Assembly (NCBI GenBank): GCA_017935785.1
Contig: JAGBGU010000056.1
Location: forward strand, 1-63,299
Direction: 5' to 3'
DNA length: 63,299 nucleotides
Source of the DNA: Bacteroidaceae bacterium
GTDB lineage: Bacteria > Bacteroidota > Bacteroidia > Bacteroidales > Bacteroidaceae
Position numbers and translations under genes: made by a program. Below are positions 16,247 through 25,199 of this stretch, in pieces. The notes below the pieces were generated by a model, which worked only from the letters and a program-made list of their open reading frames with translations, had not been told where the DNA came from and did no database searches. Every line of letters begins with the position of its first letter. Positions within the stretch are counted from its first letter, which is position 1.

Positions 16247-18607
16247 TTAGAACTTCAATGTGACATGTCCCATCACGGTGAATCCGGCCATGGGGATGTA
16301 TCCGATCTGGTAATAACGGCTGTCTTGGGGATAGTCGTCGCCCACGATGGCGGAGTACACCCATCCGCCGGCGGCATAATGGCGGTTGAAGATGTTGTTG
16401 AAGTTCACTCCCAGGACGGTGCTCTTCAACCCCTTGCTGCCACACTTGAGGTCATAGCTCAGGTACACGTTGGTCTGACTGTATTTGGGAAGCGAGCGTT
16501 CCTTGCATTCGGTGTTGTCGAGATACTGGCGGCTTACCAGATTGGTGTGCCAGGTGGCCTTGAATCCTTTGAAATGGAAATCGGCAAAACCGTTCACAAT
16601 GGCCGAGGGCGAGAAGGCCAGCGTGCTGTTGTCATAATGCACCTCGGTGGGCGCCATGTCGTTCCAGTCGCCGTCATAGGTCTCCACCACTTCGGTAAAG
16701 TCCTTGATACGGTTGCGGCTCAGGGCGGCATTGGCCTCCAGGTCCAGCCACTGGGTCACTTTCACTCCGGCACTCAGTTCCACGCCCAAGCGGTGGCTGC
16801 GTGCGATATTGGTGGTCAGGCTCTCGCCGATGTCGCTCACCGCACCGGTCTGCACAAACTGGTTGTGGTAGAGCATGGCATAGAGAGAGGCTGCGGCGTG
16901 CCATCTTTCACCGTTGAAGCCGTAACCCGCCTCCACATCGTGCAGGCTCTCGGCCTTGGGTGCGGGATAGGCGCCGTTGTCGGTGAAGTTGTTGCGTTCT
17001 GGCTCGCGGTGGCTCAGCGCATAGCTCAGATAGGCGTTGTGGCCTCCGTTGTGATAGCTCAGTCCGGCCTTGGGATTGATGAAGTCATATTGTTTCTTGA
17101 TGTTCAGCGACTGGTTGTAATAGGCGTTTCCTTCCTCATAGAACTTGTCGTTGATGCCCGATGTCATGAATCCCACATGGCGGTACTGCACGTCGACAAA
17201 GACATCCCAGGCAGGGGTCAGATGATAGGTTCCCTTCAGATAGATCTGGTTGTCGGCCTTGGTGGCGTCGCTGTCGTAATACTTATACTTTCCGTCGGCC
17301 AACACCTCGCGGCGCAGTTCCTCGTTGGCCACATAGGTAAGATACCCCCAATGGTTGCCCTCGAAATTGCGGAACGAGGCGCCCGCCATCACGTCCCAAC
17401 GGCGGTCCTGATAGTTCACGTTCCACACCATGCCGTAGGTGTCCTGCGTAAGTCCTTTCTGACGGACAAAATCGGTCTTCTTCAACAGCGAACCGTCGGC
17501 AAGGGTAAAGTCGGACAGGCCGAACTTCTTCAGTTTGTTCTGGTAGCGGAACTCATCGTAGTATCCGTGGCCCCGCGTGTAATGCATCGTGGCCGAGGTG
17601 GTCCAGCGGCTGTCTATTCGCCAGGCCAGGTTCAGCAGATTGTGGTTCTGCCAGAAGTTGTCCGTGGTCTTGTCCCACAGCGTGCCGTCCGCCATACGGT
17701 AGCGTTCGGTGGTCCAGCCGCCGTTCCAGTCGGGTTCGAAACGCTCGTACAGACTGTTGTATTTACCCAGTCCCAGGCGGTACATGTCGGCATAGGTGCG
17801 CACACCGTCATAGGCGTTCATGCTGTAGTCATCATTGCCTGCCGTCACGCCGTTCCATGCCTGCCCCGTCTTCTCATAGTTGCCAATGTTCTTGTAGCTC
17901 AGTTTCAGCGTACCGTCGTTGTTCACATACGTCAGTCCGCCGTAATAACTTCCGCTTTGTCCACCGGTTCCATGCACATAACCGTCCGTGCCGGTGTGAT
18001 GATAGGCGCCGTCCAGCATCCAGTGATTTCCCATCAAGCCGGAAGAGAACTTTCCGCCGGCGTTGTAAGTGCCATACGAGCCATAGGAGGCGCTAACCTG
18101 TGCCGAAGGAACAAGGCCGGGCGTGGCCGTGCTGAGCACCACGCTTCCGCCAAAAGCGCCGTCACCGTTGGTGGAGGTTCCCACACCGCGTTGCACCTGG
18201 ATGTCTCCCAACAGGGCGGCATACGAGTTCATGTTGGCCCAGAACACACACTGGTCCTCGGGCGAGTTCAGCGACACACCGTCCAGCGTCACATTGATAC
18301 GGCTGTCAGCGGCTCCGCGCATACGCATATAGGTGGTTCCGGTGCCCATTCCGTTCTCGCTCCATGCCGTCACGCCCGGCGTGCGCGCCAGCAGGAAGGG
18401 CAGTTCCTGTCCGGAACGCGCAAACCGCTGTACCTCTTCCTTCCCGATTCGGTTCACGGCAAAAGGCGCATGCTTCTGCGCCTTGACGGCCTTCACCACA
18501 ACCTCACTCAGTTCATTCAACGCAATGGAATCGGGTTCCGACTCATCATAAGCCCAACCCGTCTGAGCCACACTCCACACGAGTGCAGCCAAAAAGACTT
18601 TCTTCAT
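16247..18607 (-). CDS. TonB-dependent outer-membrane receptor, probably for thiamine
   Basis: 786 aa with a signal peptide, then a TonB-dependent receptor plug (YMRMRGAADSRINVTLDGV, VQRGVGTSTNGDGAFGGSV) and a large barrel ending in a C-terminal aromatic (VMGHVTLKF). No N-terminal carboxypeptidase-like domain, so not of the SusC type. It is directly behind a TPP riboswitch and 2 bp before the PnuC-type gene, so thiamine or its phosphates are the likely cargo. Confidence 0.85.
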   Translation of the reverse strand: MKKVFLAALVWSVAQTGWAYDESEPDSIALNELSEVVVKAVKAQKHAPFAVNRIGKEEVQRFARSGQELPFLLARTPGVTAWSENGMGTGTTYMRMRGAADSRINVTLDGVSLNSPEDQCVFWANMNSYAALLGDIQVQRGVGTSTNGDGAFGGSVVLSTATPGLVPSAQVSASYGSYGTYNAGGKFSSGLMGNHWMLDGAYHHTGTDGYVHGTGGQSGSYYGGLTYVNNDGTLKLSYKNIGNYEKTGQAWNGVTAGNDDYSMNAYDGVRTYADMYRLGLGKYNSLYERFEPDWNGGWTTERYRMADGTLWDKTTDNFWQNHNLLNLAWRIDSRWTTSATMHYTRGHGYYDEFRYQNKLKKFGLSDFTLADGSLLKKTDFVRQKGLTQDTYGMVWNVNYQDRRWDVMAGASFRNFEGNHWGYLTYVANEELRREVLADGKYKYYDSDATKADNQIYLKGTYHLTPAWDVFVDVQYRHVGFMTSGINDKFYEEGNAYYNQSLNIKKQYDFINPKAGLSYHNGGHNAYLSYALSHREPERNNFTDNGAYPAPKAESLHDVEAGYGFNGERWHAAASLYAMLYHNQFVQTGAVSDIGESLTTNIARSHRLGVELSAGVKVTQWLDLEANAALSRNRIKDFTEVVETYDGDWNDMAPTEVHYDNSTLAFSPSAIVNGFADFHFKGFKATWHTNLVSRQYLDNTECKERSLPKYSQTNVYLSYDLKCGSKGLKSTVLGVNFNNIFNRHYAAGGWVYSAIVGDDYPQDSRYYQIGYIPMAGFTVMGHVTLKF

Positions 18608-18633
18608 TTTTAAATTGAAATTAAAACGTTCAT

Positions 18634-18712
18634 ACTCTCTACGCCGGCATTATCCGGTTCAGATCATAGGGTATATTCTCAGCCCTGCCAACAGACAGGA
18701 CACCCCTGATAA
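18634..18712 (-). promoter_or_regulatory. TPP riboswitch (THI element)
   Basis: On the minus strand the leader holds the two conserved TPP-aptamer blocks: GGGCTGAGA, and further on ACCCTATGATCTGAACCGG followed by TAATGCCGGCGTAG. The order and spacing match the THI box. It begins a few nt after the predicted start of transcription and ends about 30 bp before the receptor ATG, so thiamine diphosphate likely represses receptor and permease synthesis. Confidence 0.93.
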
Positions 18713-18718
18713 CGGCCG

Positions 18719-18749
18719 CAAAGGTAGGACAAAAGTTTTAAACCACAAA
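18719..18749 (-). promoter_or_regulatory. Bacteroidetes promoter of the thiamine uptake operon
   Basis: On the minus strand TTTG (complement of 18746-18749), exactly 19 bp, then TACCTTTG (complement of 18719-18726): a consensus Bacteroidetes promoter. Transcription would start near 18712, at the 5' end of the TPP riboswitch. Confidence 0.8.
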
Positions 18750-18920
18750 ATTAATTATCTGGTTTATCACAAAAGAAGATGCGAATATTATTTGCACATT
18801 ATTATATATGCCTATGCTGTATGGTTCGTAACAAGAGAACTAAAAACCAGAAAACATAAGGAAAGTCATCAACACAAGGAAGTCAACGCATTTCATCGGC
18901 TAACGCATCGGCATGGATAT

Positions 18921-18967
18921 AACAGCAAGGGATGTTCCGTTGATATTGACAGAACATCCCTCGCTGT
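18921..18967. terminator. Strong hairpin after the arginine operon
   Basis: AACAGCAAGGGATGTTC pairs with GAACATCCCTCGCTGTT (one mismatch) around a 13-nt loop. The plus side continues as a T-run. It begins a few bp beyond the stop of the DUF4476 gene, the last gene of the minus-strand run, and separates that run from the thiamine operon promoter. The 150 bp between them hold nothing I can name. Confidence 0.75.
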
Positions 18968-18973
18968 TTTTTA

Positions 18974-19420
18974 TTATTCCTTTCGGTTGGAACGGGTCAG
19001 TATTTCAATGGCTTTGTCCTTACTTGAAGAAAATGAGAACTGCTTCAAGATACCGGCCAATTCCTCCTGTTCAAGCAAACGTGGAGAGAGAATCTCCAAA
19101 ACTGCCAATTTGCTGTCCTGAAAAGAGAATAGGGAAAGAAGGGTTTCACATTGCTTACTGCTGAAATAACTTCCCATACACGCCACCGTCACGATATCCT
19201 TTTGGCGGTCAGCAAATGACGCTTTTTTCACAATCTCACACAGGGTTTGGAAGTCATCTTTCCGCATCGGTTTCAAACGCATACGCATCCGCCCTTTTCC
19301 ATCGGCATATTCTACACGATGCCTTCCGGGTTGTCGTTTTGGACCATCCTTACGCTGCGCCAGAACATCCGTTGTTACCAATGTCAATAACAACAGGACA
19401 ACAACATACGATTGTTTCAT
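18974..19420 (-). CDS. DUF4476 secreted protein
   Basis: 148 aa with a signal peptide ending near LAQRKDG. After a basic linker (about residues 20-55) comes a helical domain with KLAVLEILSPRLLEQEELAG, typical of DUF4476 proteins of Bacteroidetes. Function unknown. It is 11 bp downstream of argF' on the same strand and may be co-transcribed, though it has no obvious link to arginine. Confidence 0.75.
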   Translation of the reverse strand: MKQSYVVVLLLLTLVTTDVLAQRKDGPKRQPGRHRVEYADGKGRMRMRLKPMRKDDFQTLCEIVKKASFADRQKDIVTVACMGSYFSSKQCETLLSLFSFQDSKLAVLEILSPRLLEQEELAGILKQFSFSSSKDKAIEILTRSNRKE

Positions 19421-19431
19421 ACATTTTTGCC

Positions 19432-20403
19432 TTATAACGACTCCAACATACGCTTGATTACGACCGTTGCGGAGATTTCGCGGTTGGCGGCTTCGGGGAT
19501 AACCAGGCTGGTGGGGGCTTCTATTACGCCGTCTGAAACAATCATTCCGCGGCGTACGGGCAGGCAGTGCATAAAGCGGGCATTGTCGGTTACGGCCATG
19601 TGAGCCTCGTCTACGGTCCAGTGCATCATCTGATGGTAGTCGTCCAGAATCTTTCCATAGCTTTCGGGACAGGTTACACCGGGGCAGCTCCAGTTCTTGG
19701 CATAGATGAAGTCGGCGCCCTCAAATGCCTTCATCTGGTCATACTCTACCCTGGCATTGCCGGCAAAGGCAGGGTCCAGTTCGTAGCCCTTGGGATGAGT
19801 GATGACAAAGTCTACGTCGGCTGCGTTCATCCACTCGGCAAAACTGTTGGGCACTGCCTGGGGCAAGGCACGGGGATGGGGCGCCCATGTCAGCACCACC
19901 TTGGGGCGCGGCTTCTGCTTGTGCTCCTCAATGGTTATCAGGTCGGCAAACGCCTGCAAGGGATGTACGGTGGCTGTCTCCATGGCAAACACGGGACGGC
20001 CGCTGTATTTGAGGAACTGATGATAGACGGTCTCGGCATAGTCGTACTCGCGGTCTGTAAGCCCGGCAAACGAGCGGATGCCGATGAGGTCGCAATAGGA
20101 GCCCATTACGGGGATGGCCTCCAGCAGGTGTTCGCTGCGGTCGCCGTCCATGATGACCCCACGCTCGGTCTCCAGTTTCCATGCTCCGGCATTCACATCA
20201 AGCACGATAACATTCATGCCCAGGTTCATGGCCGCCTTCTGGGTGGAAAGGCGGGTACGCAGGCTGTTGTTGAAGAACACCATGAGCAGGGTCTTGTTCT
20301 TGCCCAGGTGTTGCCACTGGAATCGGTCTTTCTTTACTTCGGCGGCCTCTTTCAGTGCAAGGCTGAGATCGCCAAGGTCTTGTACGTTCAAGAATGATTT
20401 CAT
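19432..20403 (-). CDS. argF': N-succinylornithine/N-acetylornithine carbamoyltransferase
   Basis: 323 aa. The carbamoyl-phosphate motif FNNSLRTR and the HCLPVRR block mark an ornithine-type transcarbamylase; overall it matches the Bacteroides ArgF' class acting on N-acylated ornithine. The residue that sets acyl specificity (Pro90 in the Bacteroides fragilis succinyl enzyme, Glu92 in the Xanthomonas acetyl enzyme, from memory) is Ser90 here (MDGDRSEHLLEAI). So which acyl-ornithine it prefers is open. It closes the arginine/proline gene run. Confidence 0.88.
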   Translation of the reverse strand: MKSFLNVQDLGDLSLALKEAAEVKKDRFQWQHLGKNKTLLMVFFNNSLRTRLSTQKAAMNLGMNVIVLDVNAGAWKLETERGVIMDGDRSEHLLEAIPVMGSYCDLIGIRSFAGLTDREYDYAETVYHQFLKYSGRPVFAMETATVHPLQAFADLITIEEHKQKPRPKVVLTWAPHPRALPQAVPNSFAEWMNAADVDFVITHPKGYELDPAFAGNARVEYDQMKAFEGADFIYAKNWSCPGVTCPESYGKILDDYHQMMHWTVDEAHMAVTDNARFMHCLPVRRGMIVSDGVIEAPTSLVIPEAANREISATVVIKRMLESL

Positions 20404-20447
20404 ATTGTTGTATGCTTTTTATTGTTCTGAAATATGGGGCTGGGCGG

Positions 20448-21689
20448 TTATGCCCTTGTCTGTCCGTTTCCGCGGATTATCCATTTGTAGGTGGTAATCT
20501 CTTCCAGCGCCATGGGGCCGCGGGCATGAAGTTTCTGTGTGCTGATGCCTATTTCCGCTCCCAGTCCGAACTGTGCGCCATCGGTAAAACTGGTGGGCGC
20601 GTTATGATAGACGCACGAGGCATCCACCGCTGCCAGGAACAGGCGCGCGGCATCCTCGTCCTCGGTTACAATGCATTCGCTGTGGCCGGAACCGTAACGG
20701 CTGATGTGCTCTATGGCTTCCTGCACGCTGGATACTGTCTTTACGGCCATGCGCAAGGAAAGGAATTCCGTTCCGAAACTTTCTTCCGAGGCCTGGCATA
20801 GCTGTGTCTTATTGCAGGAGGACAGGGCGCTGAATGCCGTCTCGTCCGCTTCAATGACCACCCCCTTTTCCCATAGCGGCCGGCAAATGGAGGGCAAATC
20901 CGGCAAACGGTCCTTATGAATCAGCAGACAGTCGAGTGCATTGCACACACTGACTCTTCTGGTCTTTGCGTTCAGGACAATGGGTATGGCCTTCTGCAAA
21001 TCGGCATCGCGGTCTACATAGGTATGTACCACACCGGCTCCGGTCTCTATAACCGGCACTTGGGCGTTCTTGCGCACATAATTGATCAGCCGCTGGCTTC
21101 CACGGGGTATTATAAGATCCACCATTCCGGTGGCCGTCAGCAGGCGGTCTGTATCCTCGTGGCTTGTAAGAAGCTGTACCGTAGAGACGGGCAAGCCATG
21201 CAGTGCGAGCACTTTATGGATGAGGCTCACAATGGCCTTGCAGCTGCTTGCGGCATCGCTGCCGCCCTTCAGGATACAGGCGCTTCCGGCCTTCAGGCAA
21301 AGGGCGAAGCAATCGAAACACACATTGGGACGCGCCTCAAAGATGATGCCGATTACGCCAAAGGGCACACTGACCCGGGTAAGTTCCAGTCCATTGGGCA
21401 AGACAGTCTGTTTAAGCGTCTTTCCCAAGGGAGAGGGCAGCGAAGCCACCTTGCGCAAATCTGCAGCTATGTCGCGCAGACGGTCCTCGGTAAGGCGCAG
21501 ACGGTCATATCGCGGGTCCGACGGTTCCATGCGGGACAGGTCTTCGGCATTGGCCGCAAGCAGAGACGCAGACTCGCGTTCCGCTGCATCGGCCAAATCA
21601 GTCAGTACCGCGTTGATTGTCTGAGAAGGCAACAACGACAGGGCACGACCGGCAGACCGGGCCGAGGAGAATGTATCATTATTTGTCAT
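20448..21689 (-). CDS. proA: Gamma-glutamyl phosphate reductase
   Basis: 413 aa, standard length. Aldehyde-dehydrogenase superfamily; the catalytic cysteine is in [10 protein letters not shown], and [14 protein letters not shown] is a family block. It reduces glutamyl phosphate to the semialdehyde for proline synthesis. Its start overlaps the end of proB by 11 bp, indicating coupling. Setting proB-proA between argD and argF' groups both glutamate-derived pathways. Confidence 0.93.
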   Translation of the reverse strand: MTNNDTFSSARSAGRALSLLPSQTINAVLTDLADAAERESASLLAANAEDLSRMEPSDPRYDRLRLTEDRLRDIAADLRKVASLPSPLGKTLKQTVLPNGLELTRVSVPFGVIGIIFEARPNVCFDCFALCLKAGSACILKGGSDAASSCKAIVSLIHKVLALHGLPVSTVQLLTSHEDTDRLLTATGMVDLIIPRGSQRLINYVRKNAQVPVIETGAGVVHTYVDRDADLQKAIPIVLNAKTRRVSVCNALDCLLIHKDRLPDLPSICRPLWEKGVVIEADETAFSALSSCNKTQLCQASEESFGTEFLSLRMAVKTVSSVQEAIEHISRYGSGHSECIVTEDEDAARLFLAAVDASCVYHNAPTSFTDGAQFGLGAEIGISTQKLHARGPMALEEITTYKWIIRGNGQTRA

Positions 21690-22473
21690 TGGGCATGAAA
21701 TGGGTAAAGGAAACGCTGTCCGGCGAAAAGAGGATGTCCGTCAGAATGGAATCCCTCTTGCCGTTGGCGATATATACATGGATTCCGGCTGCAGAAACCT
21801 CGCTTGCCGTGCTGCACTTGCTCTGCATACCTCCGCGTCCGGCGCTCGACCGTTCAGTGCGGATGTAATGCGAAATGTCCTCGCCGAAAGGTATCTCACG
21901 AATAACCTGTGAGGAAGGGTCTGAGGGATTCCCGTCATACAACCCGTCAATATTGGACAGGATAATCAGCGCCTGGCACTGCATCAGCCGGGCTATCAGG
22001 CCGCTCAGCTCGTCGTTGTCGGTAAACATAAGTTCCGTCACGCAAACGGTGTCATTCTCGTTCACAACGGGCATTACATCATGGGCCAGCATGGCCGTCA
22101 TGCACTGGCGCTGGTTCTCGTTCTGCCGTGGAGTGGAGAAGTTTTCCTTCTCCGTAAGCACCTGGCCTACATGGATGCCGTGGTCGCGGAACAGTTCCAC
22201 ATAGCGTCCCATCAGTTTGGCCTGACCTACAGCGGAGAAAAGCTGGCGCTGTTCCACGCTGTCCATCTGTTGTGTCTCGTTGACTGTAAGATGCATCTCG
22301 CTGCGTCCGCAGGCTACGGCACCAGAGGATATGAGTATGACCTGGATACCCGACCGCCGCAGATCGGCCAGTTGGTCAACCAAAGCCGACATACGGGTAA
22401 AGTCGAGGGTCCCGTCCTTGCGTGTGAGGACATTACTGCCCACCTTTACGGCTATTCTTTTAAATTCGGTCAC
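21679..22473 (-). CDS. proB: Glutamate 5-kinase without PUA domain
   Basis: 264 aa. Amino-acid-kinase fold: [11 protein letters not shown] at the N-terminus, [10 protein letters not shown], and VNENDTV in the active site. Many ProB proteins carry a C-terminal PUA domain of about 100 residues; it is absent here, as in other short ProBs, and the kinase domain is complete. It phosphorylates glutamate for proline synthesis. It lies 19 bp after argD in the operon direction. Confidence 0.92.
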   Translation of the reverse strand: MTEFKRIAVKVGSNVLTRKDGTLDFTRMSALVDQLADLRRSGIQVILISSGAVACGRSEMHLTVNETQQMDSVEQRQLFSAVGQAKLMGRYVELFRDHGIHVGQVLTEKENFSTPRQNENQRQCMTAMLAHDVMPVVNENDTVCVTELMFTDNDELSGLIARLMQCQALIILSNIDGLYDGNPSDPSSQVIREIPFGEDISHYIRTERSSAGRGGMQSKCSTASEVSAAGIHVYIANGKRDSILTDILFSPDSVSFTHFMPNDK

Positions 22474-22492
22474 TATACAGTTGGGGTTAGGT

Positions 22493-23626
22493 TCAGAAAC
22501 AACGTCTCAGTTTCTCCACAAACGCATCGGCGTGCTCTTTTGTCACGCACAGAGGGGGCAAAAGGCGGATTACGTTGGTGCCGCTGCAGCCAGTGAAACA
22601 ATGTTCCTGGAAAAGCAGGCGGTTGCGCACTTCCTTGTAGGGGACATCCAGTTCCACACCTATCATCAGGCCTCGGCCGCGCACATCCACTATATGGGGC
22701 TGTTCCTGCTGGAGCTCTTTCAGACGTTCCATAAGGTAATCGCCCACCAGGCGTGCGTTCTCCACCAGTTTTTCCTGTTCCATCACATCAAGTACGGCCA
22801 AGGCTGCCGCACAAGCCAGGTGATTGCCGCCGAATGTGGTGCCCAACTGGCCATAGACCGGCGCGAAATCGGGACTGATGAGTACGGCTCCCATGGGGAA
22901 TCCGTTTCCAATACCCTTTGCACAGGTAATCATATCCGGACGGATGCCAAGCCACTGATGGGCAAAGAACTTTCCGCTACGGCCATATCCGCACTGTATC
23001 TCATCACAGATCAGCACCGCACCGTACTGCTTGCAGAGCGCAGACAGTCCCTGGGCAAACTCGCTGCTGACCATGCGGATGCCGCCTACGCCCTGAATAC
23101 ATTCCAGGATGACGGCACATACATCGCCCTTGGCCAATTCGGTTTCCCAAGCCGCAAGGTCGTTCAACGGCAGATAAGTAACATGGCCATTGGCATTGAT
23201 CGGGGCAATAATCTTGGGGTTATGGGTGGCCTCTACAGCCAGACTGGTACGTCCGTGGAAAGCCTTTTCAGCAGCCAGTACGCGTGTGCGTCCGTTGGTG
23301 AAGGACGCCAGTTTCAAGGCATTTTCGTTGGCCTCGGCGCCGCTGTTTATCAGGAACAGCTGATAGTCGTCATAACCGCTGGCTTTTCCCAACCTTACAG
23401 CCAGTTCCTGCTGCAATGTGTTGATTACCGAATTGCTGTAGAATCCGAGTGTCTTCAGCTGGCCGGAGAGCATTTCCACATAATGGGGATGGCAATGGCC
23501 TATGCTGATAACGGCATGGCCGCCATAAAGGTCCATATATTCCTGTCCCTTCTCGTCCCAGACCTTGCATCCTTCTCCCTTGACGATGTTCACGTCAAAG
23601 AGAGGATATACGTCATACAAATTCAT
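22493..23626 (-). CDS. argD: Acylornithine aminotransferase
   Basis: 377 aa. Class-III PLP aminotransferase: the PLP lysine is in TCAKGIGNGFP, with ICDEIQCGYGR and INSGAEANE as further family blocks. It converts N-acylglutamate semialdehyde to N-acylornithine. In Bacteroides the acyl group may be succinyl. It is 37 bp after argC and 19 bp before proB. Confidence 0.92.
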   Translation of the reverse strand: MNLYDVYPLFDVNIVKGEGCKVWDEKGQEYMDLYGGHAVISIGHCHPHYVEMLSGQLKTLGFYSNSVINTLQQELAVRLGKASGYDDYQLFLINSGAEANENALKLASFTNGRTRVLAAEKAFHGRTSLAVEATHNPKIIAPINANGHVTYLPLNDLAAWETELAKGDVCAVILECIQGVGGIRMVSSEFAQGLSALCKQYGAVLICDEIQCGYGRSGKFFAHQWLGIRPDMITCAKGIGNGFPMGAVLISPDFAPVYGQLGTTFGGNHLACAAALAVLDVMEQEKLVENARLVGDYLMERLKELQQEQPHIVDVRGRGLMIGVELDVPYKEVRNRLLFQEHCFTGCSGTNVIRLLPPLCVTKEHADAFVEKLRRCF

Positions 23627-23663
23627 TGTTATTCTTCTTTGTTTGGTTGTCCGGACATACTTT

Positions 23664-24638
23664 TCAGAACGCAGAGGCTTTCAGGCCCAAGCCTGCCTTC
23701 TCGTCCAATCCGAACATCAGGTTCATATTCTGTACGGCCTGACCAACTGCGCCCTTCAGCAGATTGTCTATGCAGCAAATCATCAGCAACTGGTCCTGGT
23801 ATTTCTCCACATACACCACTGCCTTGTTGGTGTTTACCACCTGTTTCATGTCAGGGCTTTTGGTGGTGAAGTGTGTAAAGGCCGCATCGGCATAATAGTC
23901 TGCGTATGCCTTCTGCACGTCTTCCAACGAAGCGTCACACTTGGCATAGGCTGTCACATATATACCGCGGGCAAAACAGCCTCGCTGGGGAATAAAGAGC
24001 ACACGGCCGTCATATCCCGGACACAGTTCCTGCACGGTCTGGTTTATTTCCAGAAGATGCTGGTGCGTAAAGGTCTTGTACACCGATATATTGTCATTGC
24101 GCCACGAGTAGTGTGTGGTGGCTCCGGGCTTTTGTCCGGCTCCGGTACTTCCCGTAATGCCGTTCACATGAATGTCTCCGCTGATAAGCCCGTGGGCCAG
24201 GGCTGGCAGCATGGCCAGTTGTATGCAGGTGGCAAAACAGCCGGGATTGGCCAGATGATTGCATCCGCTGATTTGGGGACGGTGGGTCTCGGGCAGGCCA
24301 TAGACATAATCATGGCCGGGCGCAGCAATGCGGAAGTCCTGGGCCAGGTCGATTATCTTCACATGAGCGGGAATGGTGTGTTCATTCAGAAAGGCCTCGC
24401 TTTTGCCGTGGCCGAAGCAGAAGTAGACCACATCCACCTGGTCAAAGGGCATCTCATCGGTAAATTCCATCTCTGTTTCGCCAAGCAGACCTTCATGTAC
24501 GGCATACACCTTGTTGCCGGCATTTGACTCGCTGTTGGCAAATACTATCTCGGCCTGCGGATGGTTCAGCAGCACACGAATCAGTTCGCCTCCTGTATAA
24601 CCGGCAGCACCCAATATTCCTATCCTAACTTTATCCAT
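23664..24638 (-). CDS. argC: N-acyl-gamma-glutamyl-phosphate reductase
   Basis: 324 aa. An NAD(P)-binding start (ILGAAGYTGGELIR) and the catalytic cysteine in NPGCFATC. It reduces N-acylglutamyl phosphate. Full length, normal start. The kinase argB and the last steps argH and deacylase are not in the window. Confidence 0.93.
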   Translation of the reverse strand: MDKVRIGILGAAGYTGGELIRVLLNHPQAEIVFANSESNAGNKVYAVHEGLLGETEMEFTDEMPFDQVDVVYFCFGHGKSEAFLNEHTIPAHVKIIDLAQDFRIAAPGHDYVYGLPETHRPQISGCNHLANPGCFATCIQLAMLPALAHGLISGDIHVNGITGSTGAGQKPGATTHYSWRNDNISVYKTFTHQHLLEINQTVQELCPGYDGRVLFIPQRGCFARGIYVTAYAKCDASLEDVQKAYADYYADAAFTHFTTKSPDMKQVVNTNKAVVYVEKYQDQLLMICCIDNLLKGAVGQAVQNMNLMFGLDEKAGLGLKASAF

Positions 24639-24674
24639 TGCAATCTATACCTTATAATAAATATAATAGGGGCA

Positions 24675-24860
24675 TCAGGGTTTCTTGGGAGCAAGCAGCC
24701 ACAGAATCAGGTAGAATCCGAGCCCGATTCCCATAAACCATACTGCGCAGAAGAAAGCAATGCGCACAATGAGGGAATCCATACCGAAATACTCGGCCAA
24801 ACCGCCGCAAACGCCGGCTATCTTCTTGTCACTTTTAGACAGATAAAACTTCTTTTCCAT
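24675..24860 (-). CDS. PspC-domain membrane protein
   Basis: 61 aa from the MEKKFYLSK start; an upstream extension is possible but adds only charged residues. A PspC domain: KIAGVCGGLAEYFGMD, then one long membrane helix ending LLAPKKP. PspC proteins sense or respond to envelope stress. It is the second of two PspC genes inside the arginine run, between argG and argC, with no known metabolic tie. Confidence 0.8.
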   Translation of the reverse strand: MEKKFYLSKSDKKIAGVCGGLAEYFGMDSLIVRIAFFCAVWFMGIGLGFYLILWLLAPKKP

Positions 24861-24943
24861 AATCGTTTCTTTATATTCTTTTAATTCTTGCTTGTGGTCT
24901 TCCTTCATCAGTATGGAAGAGACCGCTAACGCAAAACGGTTTT

Positions 24944-25168
24944 TTACTTTTTGTTTCTGTTAATATTGAATTGTGTCTTTTTCTCGGGAATCAGCAGCAT
25001 GAGGATGAAATACACCAGAGGACCACAGATTACCGTAAATACGGAGAGCAAAACGTAAATGATGCGCACAAATGTTACATCCTTATTAATGTAGTTGGCA
25101 ATGGCGGCACAAACACCGGCCAAGATACGCCCGGTACGGGGACGCTCCAATTTCTTCGGTTCTGACAT
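24944..25168 (-). CDS. PspC-domain membrane protein
   Basis: 74 aa from the MSEPKKLERP start (an alternative ATG lies 4 codons upstream). PspC-type block ILAGVCAAIANYINKD followed by a membrane helix and a basic tail. It differs enough from its neighbour to be an old duplication. It starts 31 bp after argG and so is likely co-transcribed with arginine genes. Confidence 0.78.
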   Translation of the reverse strand: MSEPKKLERPRTGRILAGVCAAIANYINKDVTFVRIIYVLLSVFTVICGPLVYFILMLLIPEKKTQFNINRNKK

Positions 25169-25199
25169 GATTGGTCTCATTTAATTTGGTTTTACATTT

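Noticed and set aside
16265..18613. A 782-codon open frame opposite the TonB-dependent receptor
   Set aside because: It is a shadow of the receptor gene, whose domains, riboswitch and signal peptide are clear; the plus-strand product has no recognisable domain.
21679..22473. proB as a truncated pseudogene
   Set aside because: Only the optional PUA domain is missing; the kinase motifs and overlap with proA are intact.
22280..23869. A 529-codon plus-strand frame across proB, argD and argC
   Set aside because: It spans three well-identified minus-strand genes and has no domain or promoter.
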